Assembly: GCA_963847575.1 (NCBI GenBank)
Contig: CAWKAL010000045.1
Span: 46,343-110,342, forward strand
Source of the DNA: JASBSR01 sp963847575
Lineage (GTDB): Bacteria; Pseudomonadota; Gammaproteobacteria; SZUA-229
Direction: 5' to 3'
Length of the DNA: 64,000 bases
Shown: positions 10,047-20,208 of the stretch, piece after piece
Numbering within the stretch: the first letter of the stretch is position 1
How the letters are laid out: each line of letters starts with the position of its first letter
Position numbers and translations under genes: made by a program
The notes under the pieces: model-generated
Database searches by the model: none
Told to the model about the DNA's origin: nothing
The model's input: the letters and a program-made list of their open reading frames with translations, nothing else

Positions 10047-10457
10047 GTGAAATATGCAGCCATTATATTCTTATTAATTACACCCCTGCTCAGCCATGCC
10101 GGCCCCTATGACGGCGCGGGCAACCCATACATGGGTATGGACCCCGCAAAAATGCAGCAAATGGTCATGGAAATGCAGAGCTGTATGCAAAACATCAACA
10201 TGGACGAAATGGAGAAACTAAAAGTACGCGGCCAGGCGATGGAACAGGAAATAAAAACCCTGTGCAGAAACGGCGAGCGTGACAAGGCCATGAGTAAAGC
10301 GATGGCATTCAGTAAAGAAATCAGCGCCGCACCGGAACTGGCGAAAATCCGCAAATGCAGCGAAAAAGCCCGCAGCATGATGCCGAACACCATGCAGTTC
10401 GAAAAATTCAGCGAAGAAAGTTTCAAAAACTCGCACATCTGCGATGAAATGAAATAG
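10047..10457 (+). CDS. Secreted methionine-rich small protein, unknown
   Basis: Not recognised. 136 aa with a clear signal peptide (MKYAAIIFLLITPLLSHA), so periplasmic. The mature part is charged, helical and unusually rich in methionine (clusters such as MQQMVMEMQSCMQ), with four cysteines spaced widely enough to form two disulfides. It has no membrane segment and no domain I can name. It follows the outer membrane protein gene by 86 bp and precedes an inverted-repeat element. Metal binding through methionines is possible but is only an inference. Confidence 0.7.
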   Translation: MKYAAIIFLLITPLLSHAGPYDGAGNPYMGMDPAKMQQMVMEMQSCMQNINMDEMEKLKVRGQAMEQEIKTLCRNGERDKAMSKAMAFSKEISAAPELAKIRKCSEKARSMMPNTMQFEKFSEESFKNSHICDEMK

Positions 10458-10473
10458 CTGGCAGCAGAAATAA

Positions 10474-10594
10474 AATAATTCTAGCCGCAAATGAACGCGA
10501 ATAAACGCAAATAAAGATGATTAGTATAGTGCGCCGCAGGCGCAGAATAAAACATTTTGCGTTCATTCGCGTTCATTTGCGGCTAAATAATTCT
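10474..10594. repeat. Inverted-repeat element, GAACGC family (copy 1)
   Basis: About 121 bp. The left arm carries TAGCCGCAAATGAACGCGAA (10482 onward) and the right arm at 10559-10594 is its reverse complement. The arms contain short tandem GAACGC-like and AAACGC-like units. The core is a short GC-rich segment. The outermost 18 bp of the arms match those of the element at 53306-53510 almost exactly, so these are copies of one dispersed family. It sits between convergent genes. Confidence 0.85.
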
Positions 10595-10609
10595 GACCTT
10601 CATAGAAAA

Positions 10610-11500
10610 TCACCACAACCAGGCGGCACCGCGCACGCCGGATGAATCGCCGAATTTTGGTGCTGACAAACGGGTTTCAACCCGGTCAGAAAAAACATAC
10701 CTGCCCCACAAGTCGGGTATGTTTTTATACAGTCGCTTGATATTGCCCATACCGCCGCCCAGCACAATCACATCCGGGTCGATGATATTGATAACATGCG
10801 CAAGCCCGCGTGCAAGTCTATCTTCATAGCGTTGCATGGTTTCAAGTGCATCCTCATCACCAAACCTGGCTTTCGCGACAATGGTTTCCGACTCCAGGAT
10901 AACATTGGCATATAACTCGTGATCACGCGTCATACCCGGCCCTGATACAAAGGTTTCGATACAACCCTGTTTGCCGCAATAGCACTCCGGCCCCGGCAGC
11001 TCTATGTCCAGCGGCCAGGGCAGCGGATTATGGCCCCATTCGCCCGCAATCGCGTTGCGGCCGACAAGAATTTTCCCGTCGACCACAATACCCGCACCGG
11101 TACCGGTGCCGATAATAACGCCGAACACGGTACGCGCGCCGTGCGCGACCCCATCGGTGGCTTCCGATAATGCAAAACAGTTGGCGTCATTAGCTATACG
11201 TATGTCGCGCTGCAATACCGTGGTCAAGTCCTGCAATAACGGCTTGCCATTCATGCAGACTGAATTTGAGTTTTTCATCAGGCTGGTGACGGGAGAAATC
11301 GCACCGGGTGTTCCGATGCCGACAGTACCGGTTTGCGCTGCCGAGGTTTCTATATGTGTAACCAGTTGCTTAATCGCATCTAGTGTAGCTTCGTAATTTC
11401 CCTGTGGCGTAGCCACGCGATGATGTACCAGTTCGGCACCGTTGTCATCGAGCGCAATGCCCTCGATTTTAGTGCCGCCCAGATCAATGCCAATTTTCAT
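10610..11500 (-). CDS. ROK-family sugar kinase (fructokinase/N-acetylglucosamine kinase-like)
   Basis: Cytoplasmic ATP-dependent hexose kinase of 296 aa. It opens with the phosphate-binding loop GIDLGGTKIEGI (about 3-14), has the catalytic aspartate in NDANCFALSEA (about 104), a second phosphate motif GTGTGAGIVVDG (about 133) and the ROK zinc signature GHNPLPWP...CYCGKQGCIETF (about 154-185). The length is normal. The pattern resembles E. coli Mak and NagK; the sugar cannot be settled by reading. It lies between two inverted-repeat elements. Confidence 0.88.
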   Translation of the reverse strand: MKIGIDLGGTKIEGIALDDNGAELVHHRVATPQGNYEATLDAIKQLVTHIETSAAQTGTVGIGTPGAISPVTSLMKNSNSVCMNGKPLLQDLTTVLQRDIRIANDANCFALSEATDGVAHGARTVFGVIIGTGTGAGIVVDGKILVGRNAIAGEWGHNPLPWPLDIELPGPECYCGKQGCIETFVSGPGMTRDHELYANVILESETIVAKARFGDEDALETMQRYEDRLARGLAHVINIIDPDVIVLGGGMGNIKRLYKNIPDLWGRYVFSDRVETRLSAPKFGDSSGVRGAAWLW

Positions 11501-11507
11501 TTTAATC

Positions 11508-11737
11508 AGTCCACATATGAACGCGGATGAACACAGATTAAAAATAAGTATGTTGTTAGATAATTAGAATGACGATATTTATTGTGATAATAGTGTGCAG
11601 ATTGTCGGAGATTTAGTAGTCGCATAACGCCCTCGCTTTTACCTTAAATATATTTACTTCCGCAGCCGCTTAATAATTTTAACTTCTATTTTTCTGTACA
11701 GCATTCATCTGCGTTTATCTGCGTTCATCCGTGGACT
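11508..11737. repeat. Inverted-repeat element, GAACGC family (copy 2, diverged)
   Basis: A 230-bp segment between two minus-strand genes. The left arm AGTCCACATATGAACGCGGA (11508 onward) pairs imperfectly with the right arm at 11708-11737. The arms again consist of GAACGC and AACACAGAT-like units, but the outer ends differ from the other members, so this is a diverged member. The interior is AT-rich and shows no coding potential. Confidence 0.75.
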
Positions 11738-12273
11738 TATTTATTCTTTTCAGACTTCCAGTAAATTTCATCTGTGTCATTTAAAACCCTGGCGAACACA
11801 AACAGCAGGTCAGAAAGTCGGTTTACATAGGCCAGCGAGACCGGGCTGAGACTGGTGCTGCGGTTGAGTGCTACCATGCTGCGTTCGGTTCTGCGACACA
11901 CGGCTCTTGCGAGGTGACATAATGCACCTGCCTCGTTTCCGCCCGGCAGAATAAATTCTTTCAGCGGCTGCAGCTTTGTATTGAATGCATCAATGCGATG
12001 CTCAAGCGCATCGACCTGTTTCTGCTTGAGTATTGGCTGTCCCAGGCTGATCTCACCGCCGATATCGAACAGCGCATGCTGTATATCTCGAATCACAGCA
12101 AGATTGTCACCTGTCAGATTGACCGCCAGCACACCGAGCTGACAGTTAAGCTCATCGACTTCGCCCTGTACCTGCATCAGCGGGTCATCTTTTGGCAAAC
12201 GGGCCCCGCTTGCGGTGCCGGTTTCACCTTTGTCACCGGTGCGCGTATATATCCTGGTCAGTCGATTAGCCAT
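11737..12273 (-). CDS. pduO: Cob(I)yrinic acid a,c-diamide adenosyltransferase, PduO type
   Basis: Transfers the 5'-deoxyadenosyl group of ATP to cob(I)alamin or its precursor, giving the adenosylcobalamin form. 178 aa. The N-terminal ATP-binding signature is RIYTRTGDKGETGTASG (about 6-22), and the C-terminal half carries RAVCRRTERSMVAL and VNRLSDLLFVFAR, both typical of the PduO fold. It diverges from a cobalamin-riboswitch-controlled TonB receptor, so uptake and activation of cobalamin are encoded side by side. Confidence 0.93.
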   Translation of the reverse strand: MANRLTRIYTRTGDKGETGTASGARLPKDDPLMQVQGEVDELNCQLGVLAVNLTGDNLAVIRDIQHALFDIGGEISLGQPILKQKQVDALEHRIDAFNTKLQPLKEFILPGGNEAGALCHLARAVCRRTERSMVALNRSTSLSPVSLAYVNRLSDLLFVFARVLNDTDEIYWKSEKNK

Positions 12274-12317
12274 TGTGGGTGTTGTCGTTATGTTCCTAAA
12301 TAGTTAATGTGCAGCTT

Positions 12318-12556
12318 ACCGCAGGTGCCTGTTGTAGAGCCATTCTGCAACAGGTTAAACGGGAAGTCAGTAAGCGATTCTGGAGTCACTGAATATTTTT
12401 TCAGCGATCTCGAGTAGTTACAAACGCAATTCTGACGCTGCCCCCGCAACGGTGATTGAGTCAAAGCCCTGTCGTACACCACTGTAAGCATGCTTATGGG
12501 AAGGTGACAGGCGCAAAGTCGCAAGACACTCATCAGCCCGGAGACCGGCCCGTGGT
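12318..12556 (+). promoter_or_regulatory. Cobalamin riboswitch (B12 element)
   Basis: Leader RNA element upstream of the TonB receptor. It has the expected ordered blocks: GCAGGTGCC start (12321), AGGTTAAACGGGAAGTC (12352), the core GCTGCCCCCGCAACGGT (12437) and the 3' B12-box region TGGGAAGGTGACAGGCGC followed by CAGCCCGGAGACCGGCC (12534-12550). Binding of adenosylcobalamin is expected to shut down translation or elongation of the receptor gene 44-50 bp downstream. Exact ends are approximate. Confidence 0.93.
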
Positions 12557-12599
12557 GCCCTCTAACTTACACGCGCGGCGGGCGCGGGAGCAATACCCC

Positions 12600-14424
12600 A
12601 TGATTAAACCTCTCTGCGTTGCCATACTGGCAACACTCTGTCTGCAGGCGCAGGCTGAAACACGACTACATCCGATCATTACTTCATCACGCGTGGCACA
12701 AAGCGCCGACCAGACCATGACGGCCGTCAGTGTGTTAACACGTGAAGATATCGCGCAAAGCCAGTCGCAATCAACCGTTGAATTATTGCGCGAGCGCATT
12801 CCGGGACTGGACTTCCTTACCACTGGCGGCAGCGGCCACCAGGTAAGCACGTTTTTACGCGGCACCAGCTCTGACCAGTTCCTGTTGATGATCGATGGCA
12901 ATATCGTCGGCTCGGCCACCACCGGCTCGGCCGCAATCGAACTGATCCCGCTTGATAATATCGAGCGCATCGAAGTGATCCGCGGACCGCGCTCATCGCT
13001 GTACGGCTCCGAAGCCATCGGCGGCGTGATCCAGGTGTTTACCCGCAGTGATAATAAAACCACGGCGTCGATCACCAGCGGATCACTGCATACCGCGGCC
13101 GCAAGCGCAGCCACCCAGTTTGGCAATGACAGTACCACGCTTAACATCGCGGTGAATCATTACCAGACTGAAGGTTTCGATGTCACCAACGACACCGAAA
13201 ACGACAGCGATGGCTACGACAACGACTCGGTCAACCTGCGTTTGCAACATGCGCTCAATCCACGTACGCGGTTATTTGCCAATGCCCTGTATGCCGACGG
13301 CAATACCCGGTTTGATAATGACACGTTTGATAATGCATCGGATTCGATCCAGCAAAACTACCAGCTGGGCGCCGACACCGATGTGAATTCAGCCTGGAAC
13401 AGCCGGTTTGAAATCGGCCAGAGCAAGGACGAACTTGTCACCGTGCGCAACAGCCGTGATTTTTTTACGCCCGGCCTTATTAATAATGAAGTCACGCTGT
13501 TCATCACCCGGCGCGACCAGGCACACTGGATCAATACGCTTAATTTTGGTGACACCGGCCAGGCCAGTCTCGGCGCTGATTACATTAATGACAAGGTTGA
13601 AGCTACCACGCCATACACGGAAAACCAGCGCAGCAATCGCGCGGTGTATGCCCTGGTGCAGGACAAGTTCGGCCGCAATCAGCTGCAACTGGCGGCACGA
13701 CTCGATGACAATGAAGCCTTTGGTAGTCACACCACCGGCAGCATCGCCTGGGCGTATGACATTAGTGCCAGTGAACGCATTCGGCTTTCACAGGGCACGG
13801 CGTTTATCGCACCATCGTTCAATGACCTGTATTTTGTCGATCCGTTTTTCAGCGGCAACCCGGATCTTGAACCGGAAACATCACGCACATCGGAAATTGC
13901 CTTTACCACCAGCCAGCCCTGGGGCAGCTGGCAACTGAATGTGTATCGCACCCTGATCAAAAACCTGATCGTGCTCAACAACAGCTTCACCTCGGTGGAA
14001 AACGCCGCGCGCGCCAGCATTCGCGGGGTTGAATCCGAGCTCGATGTCCGCCGTGATGCCTGGAACCTGAATTTCAACCTGTCAGTGATCGACCCGGTGG
14101 ATAAAACCACGCGGCCTGGTGTTGCAGGGCCGCGCGAAACAAACCCTCAAGCTCAGTGCTGCACGCAATTTTGGCAGTGTCCAGTTGGGCACCAGTGTGC
14201 TGGCACAGGGCCCGCGCTATGCCAACGCGAGCAACAGCATCGAGCTGCCGGGATACGGCATTATCAATCTGACGGCTGCTAAAACCATCGACCAGCACTG
14301 GCAGCTGAAAGCACGGCTAGAGAACCTGCTGGACAAGGAATATTCGACCTCGATCGATTTTTTCCAGAACACCAGCAACAACACGCCGATTGCACTGTTT
14401 GTCAGCCTGCATTACCAGCAATAA
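12600..14424 (+). CDS. btuB: TonB-dependent cobalamin receptor BtuB, frame broken near 14111
   Basis: Outer membrane receptor importing corrinoids by TonB energy. The start is the ATG at 12600, which follows the riboswitch and begins the signal peptide MIKPLCVAILATLCLQAQA. A plug domain (TMTAVSVLTREDIAQSQS, then IERIEVIRGPRSSLYGSEAIGGVI) precedes the 22-strand barrel. Near 14111 the frame shifts by +1; the next frame continues as LQGRAKQTLKLSAARNFG and ends LFVSLHYQQ. Correction gives 607 aa, the normal BtuB length. The riboswitch supports the substrate assignment. Confidence 0.9.
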
Positions 14425-14694
14425 ACCACAGTAACCGGCGGCCGGAGAAAATCCCGGGCGCCGGCCTCTTGAATTCATCGAATCAGTCCCTAAATCAGCA
14501 CACAAAGGCTGTACAATGTGCGCCAGCGTGCGGCTGAACTTCAATGCGTTAATTCAGTCGATACTCACAACCCTTCCGGCCCCGGTAACGGGGCAACATG
14601 AATATTTTTGTGAGTATGAAATACGGGTGTATTCCATCCAGCAGGTTCGAACACAAGACAACAATAATAATCGCGAAACATGGCAACCCAATAA
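14425..14694. other. Intergenic region with structured leader upstream of moxR
   Basis: No coding potential recognised. It contains a GC-rich CCGGCG...CGCCGG dyad just after btuB (14434-14463) without a T-run, and the nested inverted repeats listed separately at 14561-14617. Confidence 0.6.
14561..14617 (+). promoter_or_regulatory. Nested inverted repeats in the moxR leader
   Basis: Outer arms ATACTCACA (14561-14569) and TGTGAGTAT (14609-14617) enclose a second hairpin with 6-bp arms GCCCCG/CGGGGC around a GTAA tetraloop (14579-14594). GTAA is a GNRA-class loop, so the RNA form would be stable. It lies 78 bp before the moxR start. A regulatory leader RNA or an operator are both possible; no known family is recognised. 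Confidence 0.5.
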
Positions 14695-15675
<981 letters not shown>

Positions 15676-15682
15676 AAAATAT

Positions 15683-15836
15683 TAACCGCAGAGGCGCAGA
15701 GGACGCAGAGAAAACATAATTATTGTTAACAGCAATAATTAATAAAAATATTATTACAAACCCTGGACATACATAATCAAGTGTTTTTGTTTTTACATAA
15801 AAATCCTTCTCTGCGTCCTCTGCGTCTCCGCGGTTT
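15683..15836. repeat. Inverted-repeat element, CAGAG family (copy 2)
   Basis: The left arm AACCGCAGAGGCGCAGAGGA (15683 onward) pairs with the right arm at 15807-15836, its near reverse complement. The repeated unit is CGCAGAGG-like, related to but diverged from the 5974-6145 element (CACAGAGG-like). It is inserted between moxR and the DUF58 gene, inside what is otherwise a compact operon, so the RNA hairpin may act as a processing or stability element. Confidence 0.85.
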
Positions 15837-15864
15837 AGGCTTTTTTTGTTTCTAAAGAATCAAC

Positions 15865-16845
15865 ATGCAGCAACCTGACCCAACAGACAACATCACCAGC
15901 GTCAGTGCGCAGTCGTTGATTCGGTTGCGTCAGCTTGCGGCGCAACTGCCGTTGCAAAGCGGCAAGATACACGCGCGCCAGGGCGGCGCTTACCAGTCAT
16001 CGTTCAAGGGCCGCGGTATGGAATTCGAAGAATCGCGCATCTACCTGCCCGGCGATGACATTCGCAACATGGACTGGCGCGTCACTGCACGCACCGGCAC
16101 TGCGCACACCAAGGTGTTTGAGGAAGAACGCGAACGTCCGGTGATTCTCTGGCTGGATTTGAATGACCCGATGTTTTTCGCCACCCGCGGTGCATACAAA
16201 TCCGTGATCGCCACCCAGGCCGCGACTTTGATTGCCTGGAGTGCGTGCAACAATAACGATCGCCTCGGCGCGCTGGTGTTTGCCGGTGATGAACACAGTG
16301 AAATACGACCGCGGCGTGGCAAGTCAGCCGTGCTCGACCTGATCGGCAACATCTGCAAGCACGGCGCCTGGCAACGTACTGCCGCACAGCGCCAGGCTAA
16401 AACTCCGCGCCAGATGGACAAGGCCATGGCCCGGTTACGCAAGGTCGCGCGCCCCGGAAGCCTGATTTTCATGTTCAGTGATTTTCGTGATGACGGCGGC
16501 CACACTCTAAACGGCAGTTCGCGCGCGCACCTGGTCAACACCGCGCGGCATAACGATGTAGTGCTGGTGCAGGTGTACGATCCACTCGAAGCCGGCCTGC
16601 CACCGCCGGGACACTACCGACTAAGTGACGGCACACGCGAGATTCAACTCAACACCCGTGACAACGAGCTGCGCCAGCATTATCAGCAGCGTTTTGAACA
16701 GCACCAGGACAGCCTGCGCAAACTCTGCCAGCAGCACCGCATGTATTTGTTACCGCTGTGCACCCACGATGATGTGCTCAGCAGCCTGCAACACGGCCTT
16801 GGTGTGCGCGCCGGCCAGCACAGCCAGTTTCGCGCGGCCACCTGA
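15865..16845 (+). CDS. DUF58 domain-containing protein of the MoxR operon
   Basis: 326 aa, cytoplasmic. It carries the DUF58 signature YQSSFKGRGMEFEESRIYLPG in two parts with DDIRNMDWRVTARTG (about 49-84), followed by a VWA-like fold (ILWLDLNDPMFFATRG) whose metal site is not fully canonical. DUF58 proteins are standard partners of MoxR ATPases, and this one is followed by DUF4381 and VWA genes. The biochemical role of the family is not settled. Confidence 0.9.
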   Translation: MQQPDPTDNITSVSAQSLIRLRQLAAQLPLQSGKIHARQGGAYQSSFKGRGMEFEESRIYLPGDDIRNMDWRVTARTGTAHTKVFEEERERPVILWLDLNDPMFFATRGAYKSVIATQAATLIAWSACNNNDRLGALVFAGDEHSEIRPRRGKSAVLDLIGNICKHGAWQRTAAQRQAKTPRQMDKAMARLRKVARPGSLIFMFSDFRDDGGHTLNGSSRAHLVNTARHNDVVLVQVYDPLEAGLPPPGHYRLSDGTREIQLNTRDNELRQHYQQRFEQHQDSLRKLCQQHRMYLLPLCTHDDVLSSLQHGLGVRAGQHSQFRAAT

Positions 16846-16860
16846 ACCGGTCTGACCGCC

Positions 16861-17388
16861 ATGAATGAAACTGCCGCGACTCTGCCATTACGCGATATTC
16901 ATCTGCCGGAACCGGTTTCATGGTGGCCGCCGGCGCCCGGCTGGTGGCTACTCATATTTGCACTTATCGTACTCGGCATATCAATCTGGCTGGGCATTCG
17001 GCGCTGGCAAAAAAAACAGCGCCACCGTGACAGCCTGAAAGCACTCAAAACTATCCGCGCACAATTTGAGCAACACCGGGATGTAACCACACTGTTACGC
17101 GAACTCTCGGTACTGATGCGTCGCGCCAGTATTTCGTTTTATCCAAGGCATACCGCCGCAAGTCTGACCGGCGATGCCTGGCTGCAATTTCTGGATGACA
17201 CGTCACGCGCGCGCAAAAACAGCAACAGCTTTGAACTGGGCAATGGCAAATGGCTGGCGACAGCGCCTTACCTGCCGAACACTGCCACGCCCGACATTGA
17301 CAGCGCAGCCTTACTCGCTCTGTGCGAACGCTGGCTAAGCGCACAACCGAACAAACGCGCGGACGTTGCCGGGAAGAAAACGCCATGA
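16861..17388 (+). CDS. DUF4381 domain-containing membrane protein
   Basis: 175 aa with one membrane helix near the N-terminus (WWLLIFALIVLGISIWLGI, about 28-46) after a short segment LRDIHLPEPVSWWPPAPGWW that is the family hallmark. The rest is a soluble helical domain. It starts 15 bp after the DUF58 stop and its own stop overlaps the next VWA gene (ATGA). DUF4381 occurs almost only in MoxR/Bat operons and probably anchors part of the complex to the inner membrane. Confidence 0.9.
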   Translation: MNETAATLPLRDIHLPEPVSWWPPAPGWWLLIFALIVLGISIWLGIRRWQKKQRHRDSLKALKTIRAQFEQHRDVTTLLRELSVLMRRASISFYPRHTAASLTGDAWLQFLDDTSRARKNSNSFELGNGKWLATAPYLPNTATPDIDSAALLALCERWLSAQPNKRADVAGKKTP

Positions 17389-18326
17389 TCGAATTCGAAT
17401 GGCCCTGGGTGGTTTACCTGCTGCCGCTGCCGATGATCCTGCGCCTGCTGTTGCCGCGCGCCACTGATGCAAACGATGCCGCACTGCGGGTGCCGTATTT
17501 GCAGGATTTTGAACTGGCTGCACAGTCAAAACAACGCAACGGCAAACGCCAGTGGCCGTTGTTGCTGTTTTTTCTTGCCTGGTGTTGCCTGTTGCTCGCA
17601 GCATCACGCCCGCAATGGATTGGTGCTGCGATTGAACTGCCGGTGAGCGGACGCGACCTGATGCTGGCGATCGACCTGTCAGAAAGCATGAACCAGGAAT
17701 TCACCTATGGTTTTCGCAGCGTTAGTAAACTCGAAGCCACCCGCGCTGTTGCCGGCGAATTCATCGAACAACGTGTGGGCGATCGCATCGGCCTGATTTT
17801 ATTTGGCGAACAGGCCTACGTGCAGGCACCGCTGACGTTCGATCGCGCCACGGTGAAAACACTTTTAGGCGAAGCCGTCACCGGCCTCGCCGGTCGCGCC
17901 ACTGCCATCGGTGATGCCATCGGCCTCGCGGTGAAACGGCTGGATGCGACCGGCAGCAACGACCGCGTATTAATACTGCTCACCGACGGTGTTAGCAATG
18001 CCGGTGAAATCGGCCCCGAACGCGCCGCACAAATCGCCGCGCGCAAGCAACTTAAAATTCACACCATCGGTATTGGTCCTCGCGGCAGCCGCGACCTGAA
18101 TGAAGCCACTTTGAAAAAAGTGTCAGACATCACCGGCGGGAAATACTTTCGCGCACATGATGTAAAAGAACTGCAAAAAATTTACCAGCTGATCGATAAA
18201 CTCGAACCGGTCGAACGTGACAGCCGCAGTTACCGGCCGACCTGGTCGCTGTTCTACCTGCCACTGGCGGCTGCGCTGGTACTCGCCAGCCTGCTCGGAC
18301 TTTTCAGACAGGTGGGCTGGGCATGA
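17385..18326 (+). CDS. batA: VWA-domain membrane protein (BatA-like)
   Basis: 313 aa. The start is the ATG at 17385, overlapping the DUF4381 stop; the in-frame extension to 17322 is inside the previous gene. Two N-terminal membrane segments are followed by a VWA domain with the metal-ion site DLSES (LAIDLSESMNQ, about 102) and LLTDGVSNAG (about 200), and a C-terminal membrane helix. Expected to be a periplasm-exposed adhesion-type module working with MoxR. It overlaps the next VWA gene by 4 bp. Confidence 0.9.
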   Translation: MIEFEWPWVVYLLPLPMILRLLLPRATDANDAALRVPYLQDFELAAQSKQRNGKRQWPLLLFFLAWCCLLLAASRPQWIGAAIELPVSGRDLMLAIDLSESMNQEFTYGFRSVSKLEATRAVAGEFIEQRVGDRIGLILFGEQAYVQAPLTFDRATVKTLLGEAVTGLAGRATAIGDAIGLAVKRLDATGSNDRVLILLTDGVSNAGEIGPERAAQIAARKQLKIHTIGIGPRGSRDLNEATLKKVSDITGGKYFRAHDVKELQKIYQLIDKLEPVERDSRSYRPTWSLFYLPLAAALVLASLLGLFRQVGWA

Positions 18327-20208
18327 TCGATATTATGGACGTCATCGACAAGCTGCAATTTCTACGGCCTGAATGGTTTTTTACCTTCATCCCGTTATTA
18401 CTCTACATCGTGTTTGCTGTGCGGCGTAAAACCACCAGCGTTAGCTGGCAGTCAGTATGCGATGCGAATTTACTGCCGCACCTGCTCAGCGATACCACGC
18501 ACAAACACAGTCGCTGGCCGTTATTTATTATTGCGCTTGCAGCCAGCCTGAGCATAATTGCCATGGCCGGCCCGGTGTTACACAAACTGCCGCAACCGGT
18601 GTTTCGTGAAACTTCATCACTGGTAATCGCGCTTGATGTTTCGCAGTCGATGGATGCAGCCGACATCAAGCCCTCGCGGCTTGAACGCGCAAAACTCAAA
18701 CTGCTCGACATACTCGCTATGCGCAAGGGCGGACAAACCGCACTGATTGTGTACGCCGCCGATGCTTTTACGGTAACGCCGTTGACTGATGACACCGCCA
18801 CCATTGCCAACCTTGTGCCCGCGCTTGAAACCTCGTTGATGCCGGCACAGGGCAGTCGCGCGACCAAAGCCATAAAAAAGGCGCGCGAGTTATTACTGCA
18901 GTCAGGCGCCAGCAACGGTGACATTCTGTTGATGACCGACGGCATTCGTGCCAGCGACCTCGAGGCTATCGAACCCCTGCCCGCGCAATACATTCGCCTC
19001 TCGATGCTCGGTTTCGGTACGCCTGAAGGCGGGCCGATTCCGCTCGAAACCGGCTTTCTGCAGGATCGCAATGGCGCTATCGTGATTCCAAAACTTGAAC
19101 CTGGGCTGTTGCAGTCCGCGGCAAAACTCGGCGGCGGGCTGTATCTCAACATGCAGGCCGATGACACTGACATTAAACGCCTCGGCAAACTGTTCAATAA
19201 TGTACGCGCGCGTCAGAACAGCACCGCCACCGAACTCACTGCTGACAGCTGGCGCGAAGAAGGCCCGTGGTTATTATTGCTGGTGATCCCGCTTGCAGCA
19301 CTCGGCGCTCGCCGCGGCTGGCTGGCATCAGTGGTTTTATTGTTCATCTCTGTCCATATCCCGCAACCTGCCTACGCAGCCGACAGCATGCTCGATGCTT
19401 TAAAACTTGATCCGCAATACCTGTGGCTGACACCGGACCAGAAAGCCGCACGCAGACTCGAACAGGGCGATGCGGCCAGTGCCGCAGAGATGTTCCAGCA
19501 ACCACACTGGAAAGCCGCGGCGCAATACCGTGCGGGACAATACGAACAGGCCTTAGACACCCTGCCCGAAGCGCAAAGCGCTGACACGTATTACAACCGC
19601 GGCAATGCCCTGGCGCAATTGAAACGCTACGAAGAAGCGCTTGCCGCCTACGATGAAGCGCTGAAACTGGCGCCCGATCTCGATGATGCAAAATACAATC
19701 GTGACCTGGTCGAAAAAGAACTTGAAAAGCAGCAGGCACAACAACAAAACCCGCAACAGGGACAACAACAGGATCAGGATCAGGACAAGCAACAACAGGA
19801 CAGCCAGCAGCAAGATCAACAACAACAGGACCAGCAGTCGGCGCAGCAGAATCAGTCAGAACGGGATTCACAATCCGAAAGCGAGCAGCCATCCGAACAG
19901 GAACCAGAACAGCAGCAAGACCCGTCGAGCGATCAGGCAAAACAGGAACAAATGCCCGAGACCGAAAAAGAAAAAGATGACTTAAGGGCCGAGCAGGACA
20001 AACCTGACGAGGAAAACACCGAACAACAGGACACGCAGGAACAAATGCAGGCCGACTACAAGGACAATGCCGAAGCCAGTGAAGATGAACAGGCTAGCGA
20101 GCAATGGTTGCGCCGGATTCCCGATGACCCGGTGGCCTGTTGCGTCGCAAATTTATTTATCAGTACGGCCGCCTGCCGGACCAGGTCGAGGATGAACAAC
20201 CATGGTAA
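18323..20208 (+). CDS. batB: VWA and TPR protein (BatB/BatC fusion), frame broken near 20128
   Basis: Membrane-bound VWA domain (MIDAS DVSQS in VIALDVSQSMDA, about 98-109; LLMTDGIRA) joined to a TPR module (YYNRGNALAQLKRYEEALAA, about 416-435, continuing to KLAPDLDDAKYNRD) and a long Gln/Glu/Asp-rich tail encoded at about 19725-20100. One missing C in the CCC run at 20128-20130 would restore PGGLLRRKFIYQYGRLPDQ and a TAA at 20206-20208, overlapping the start of the next gene. Correction gives 628 aa. This is the BatB-BatC fused form common in proteobacteria. Confidence 0.87.

Noticed and set aside
18403..19197. 264-aa open frame on the minus strand
   Set aside because: Antisense shadow of the VWA-TPR gene in GC-rich codons; serine-rich and without domain character.
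19725..20100. CAG/CAA-rich repeats considered as a CRISPR array
   Set aside because: Degenerate codon repeats within a reading frame, with no uniform repeats or spacers.
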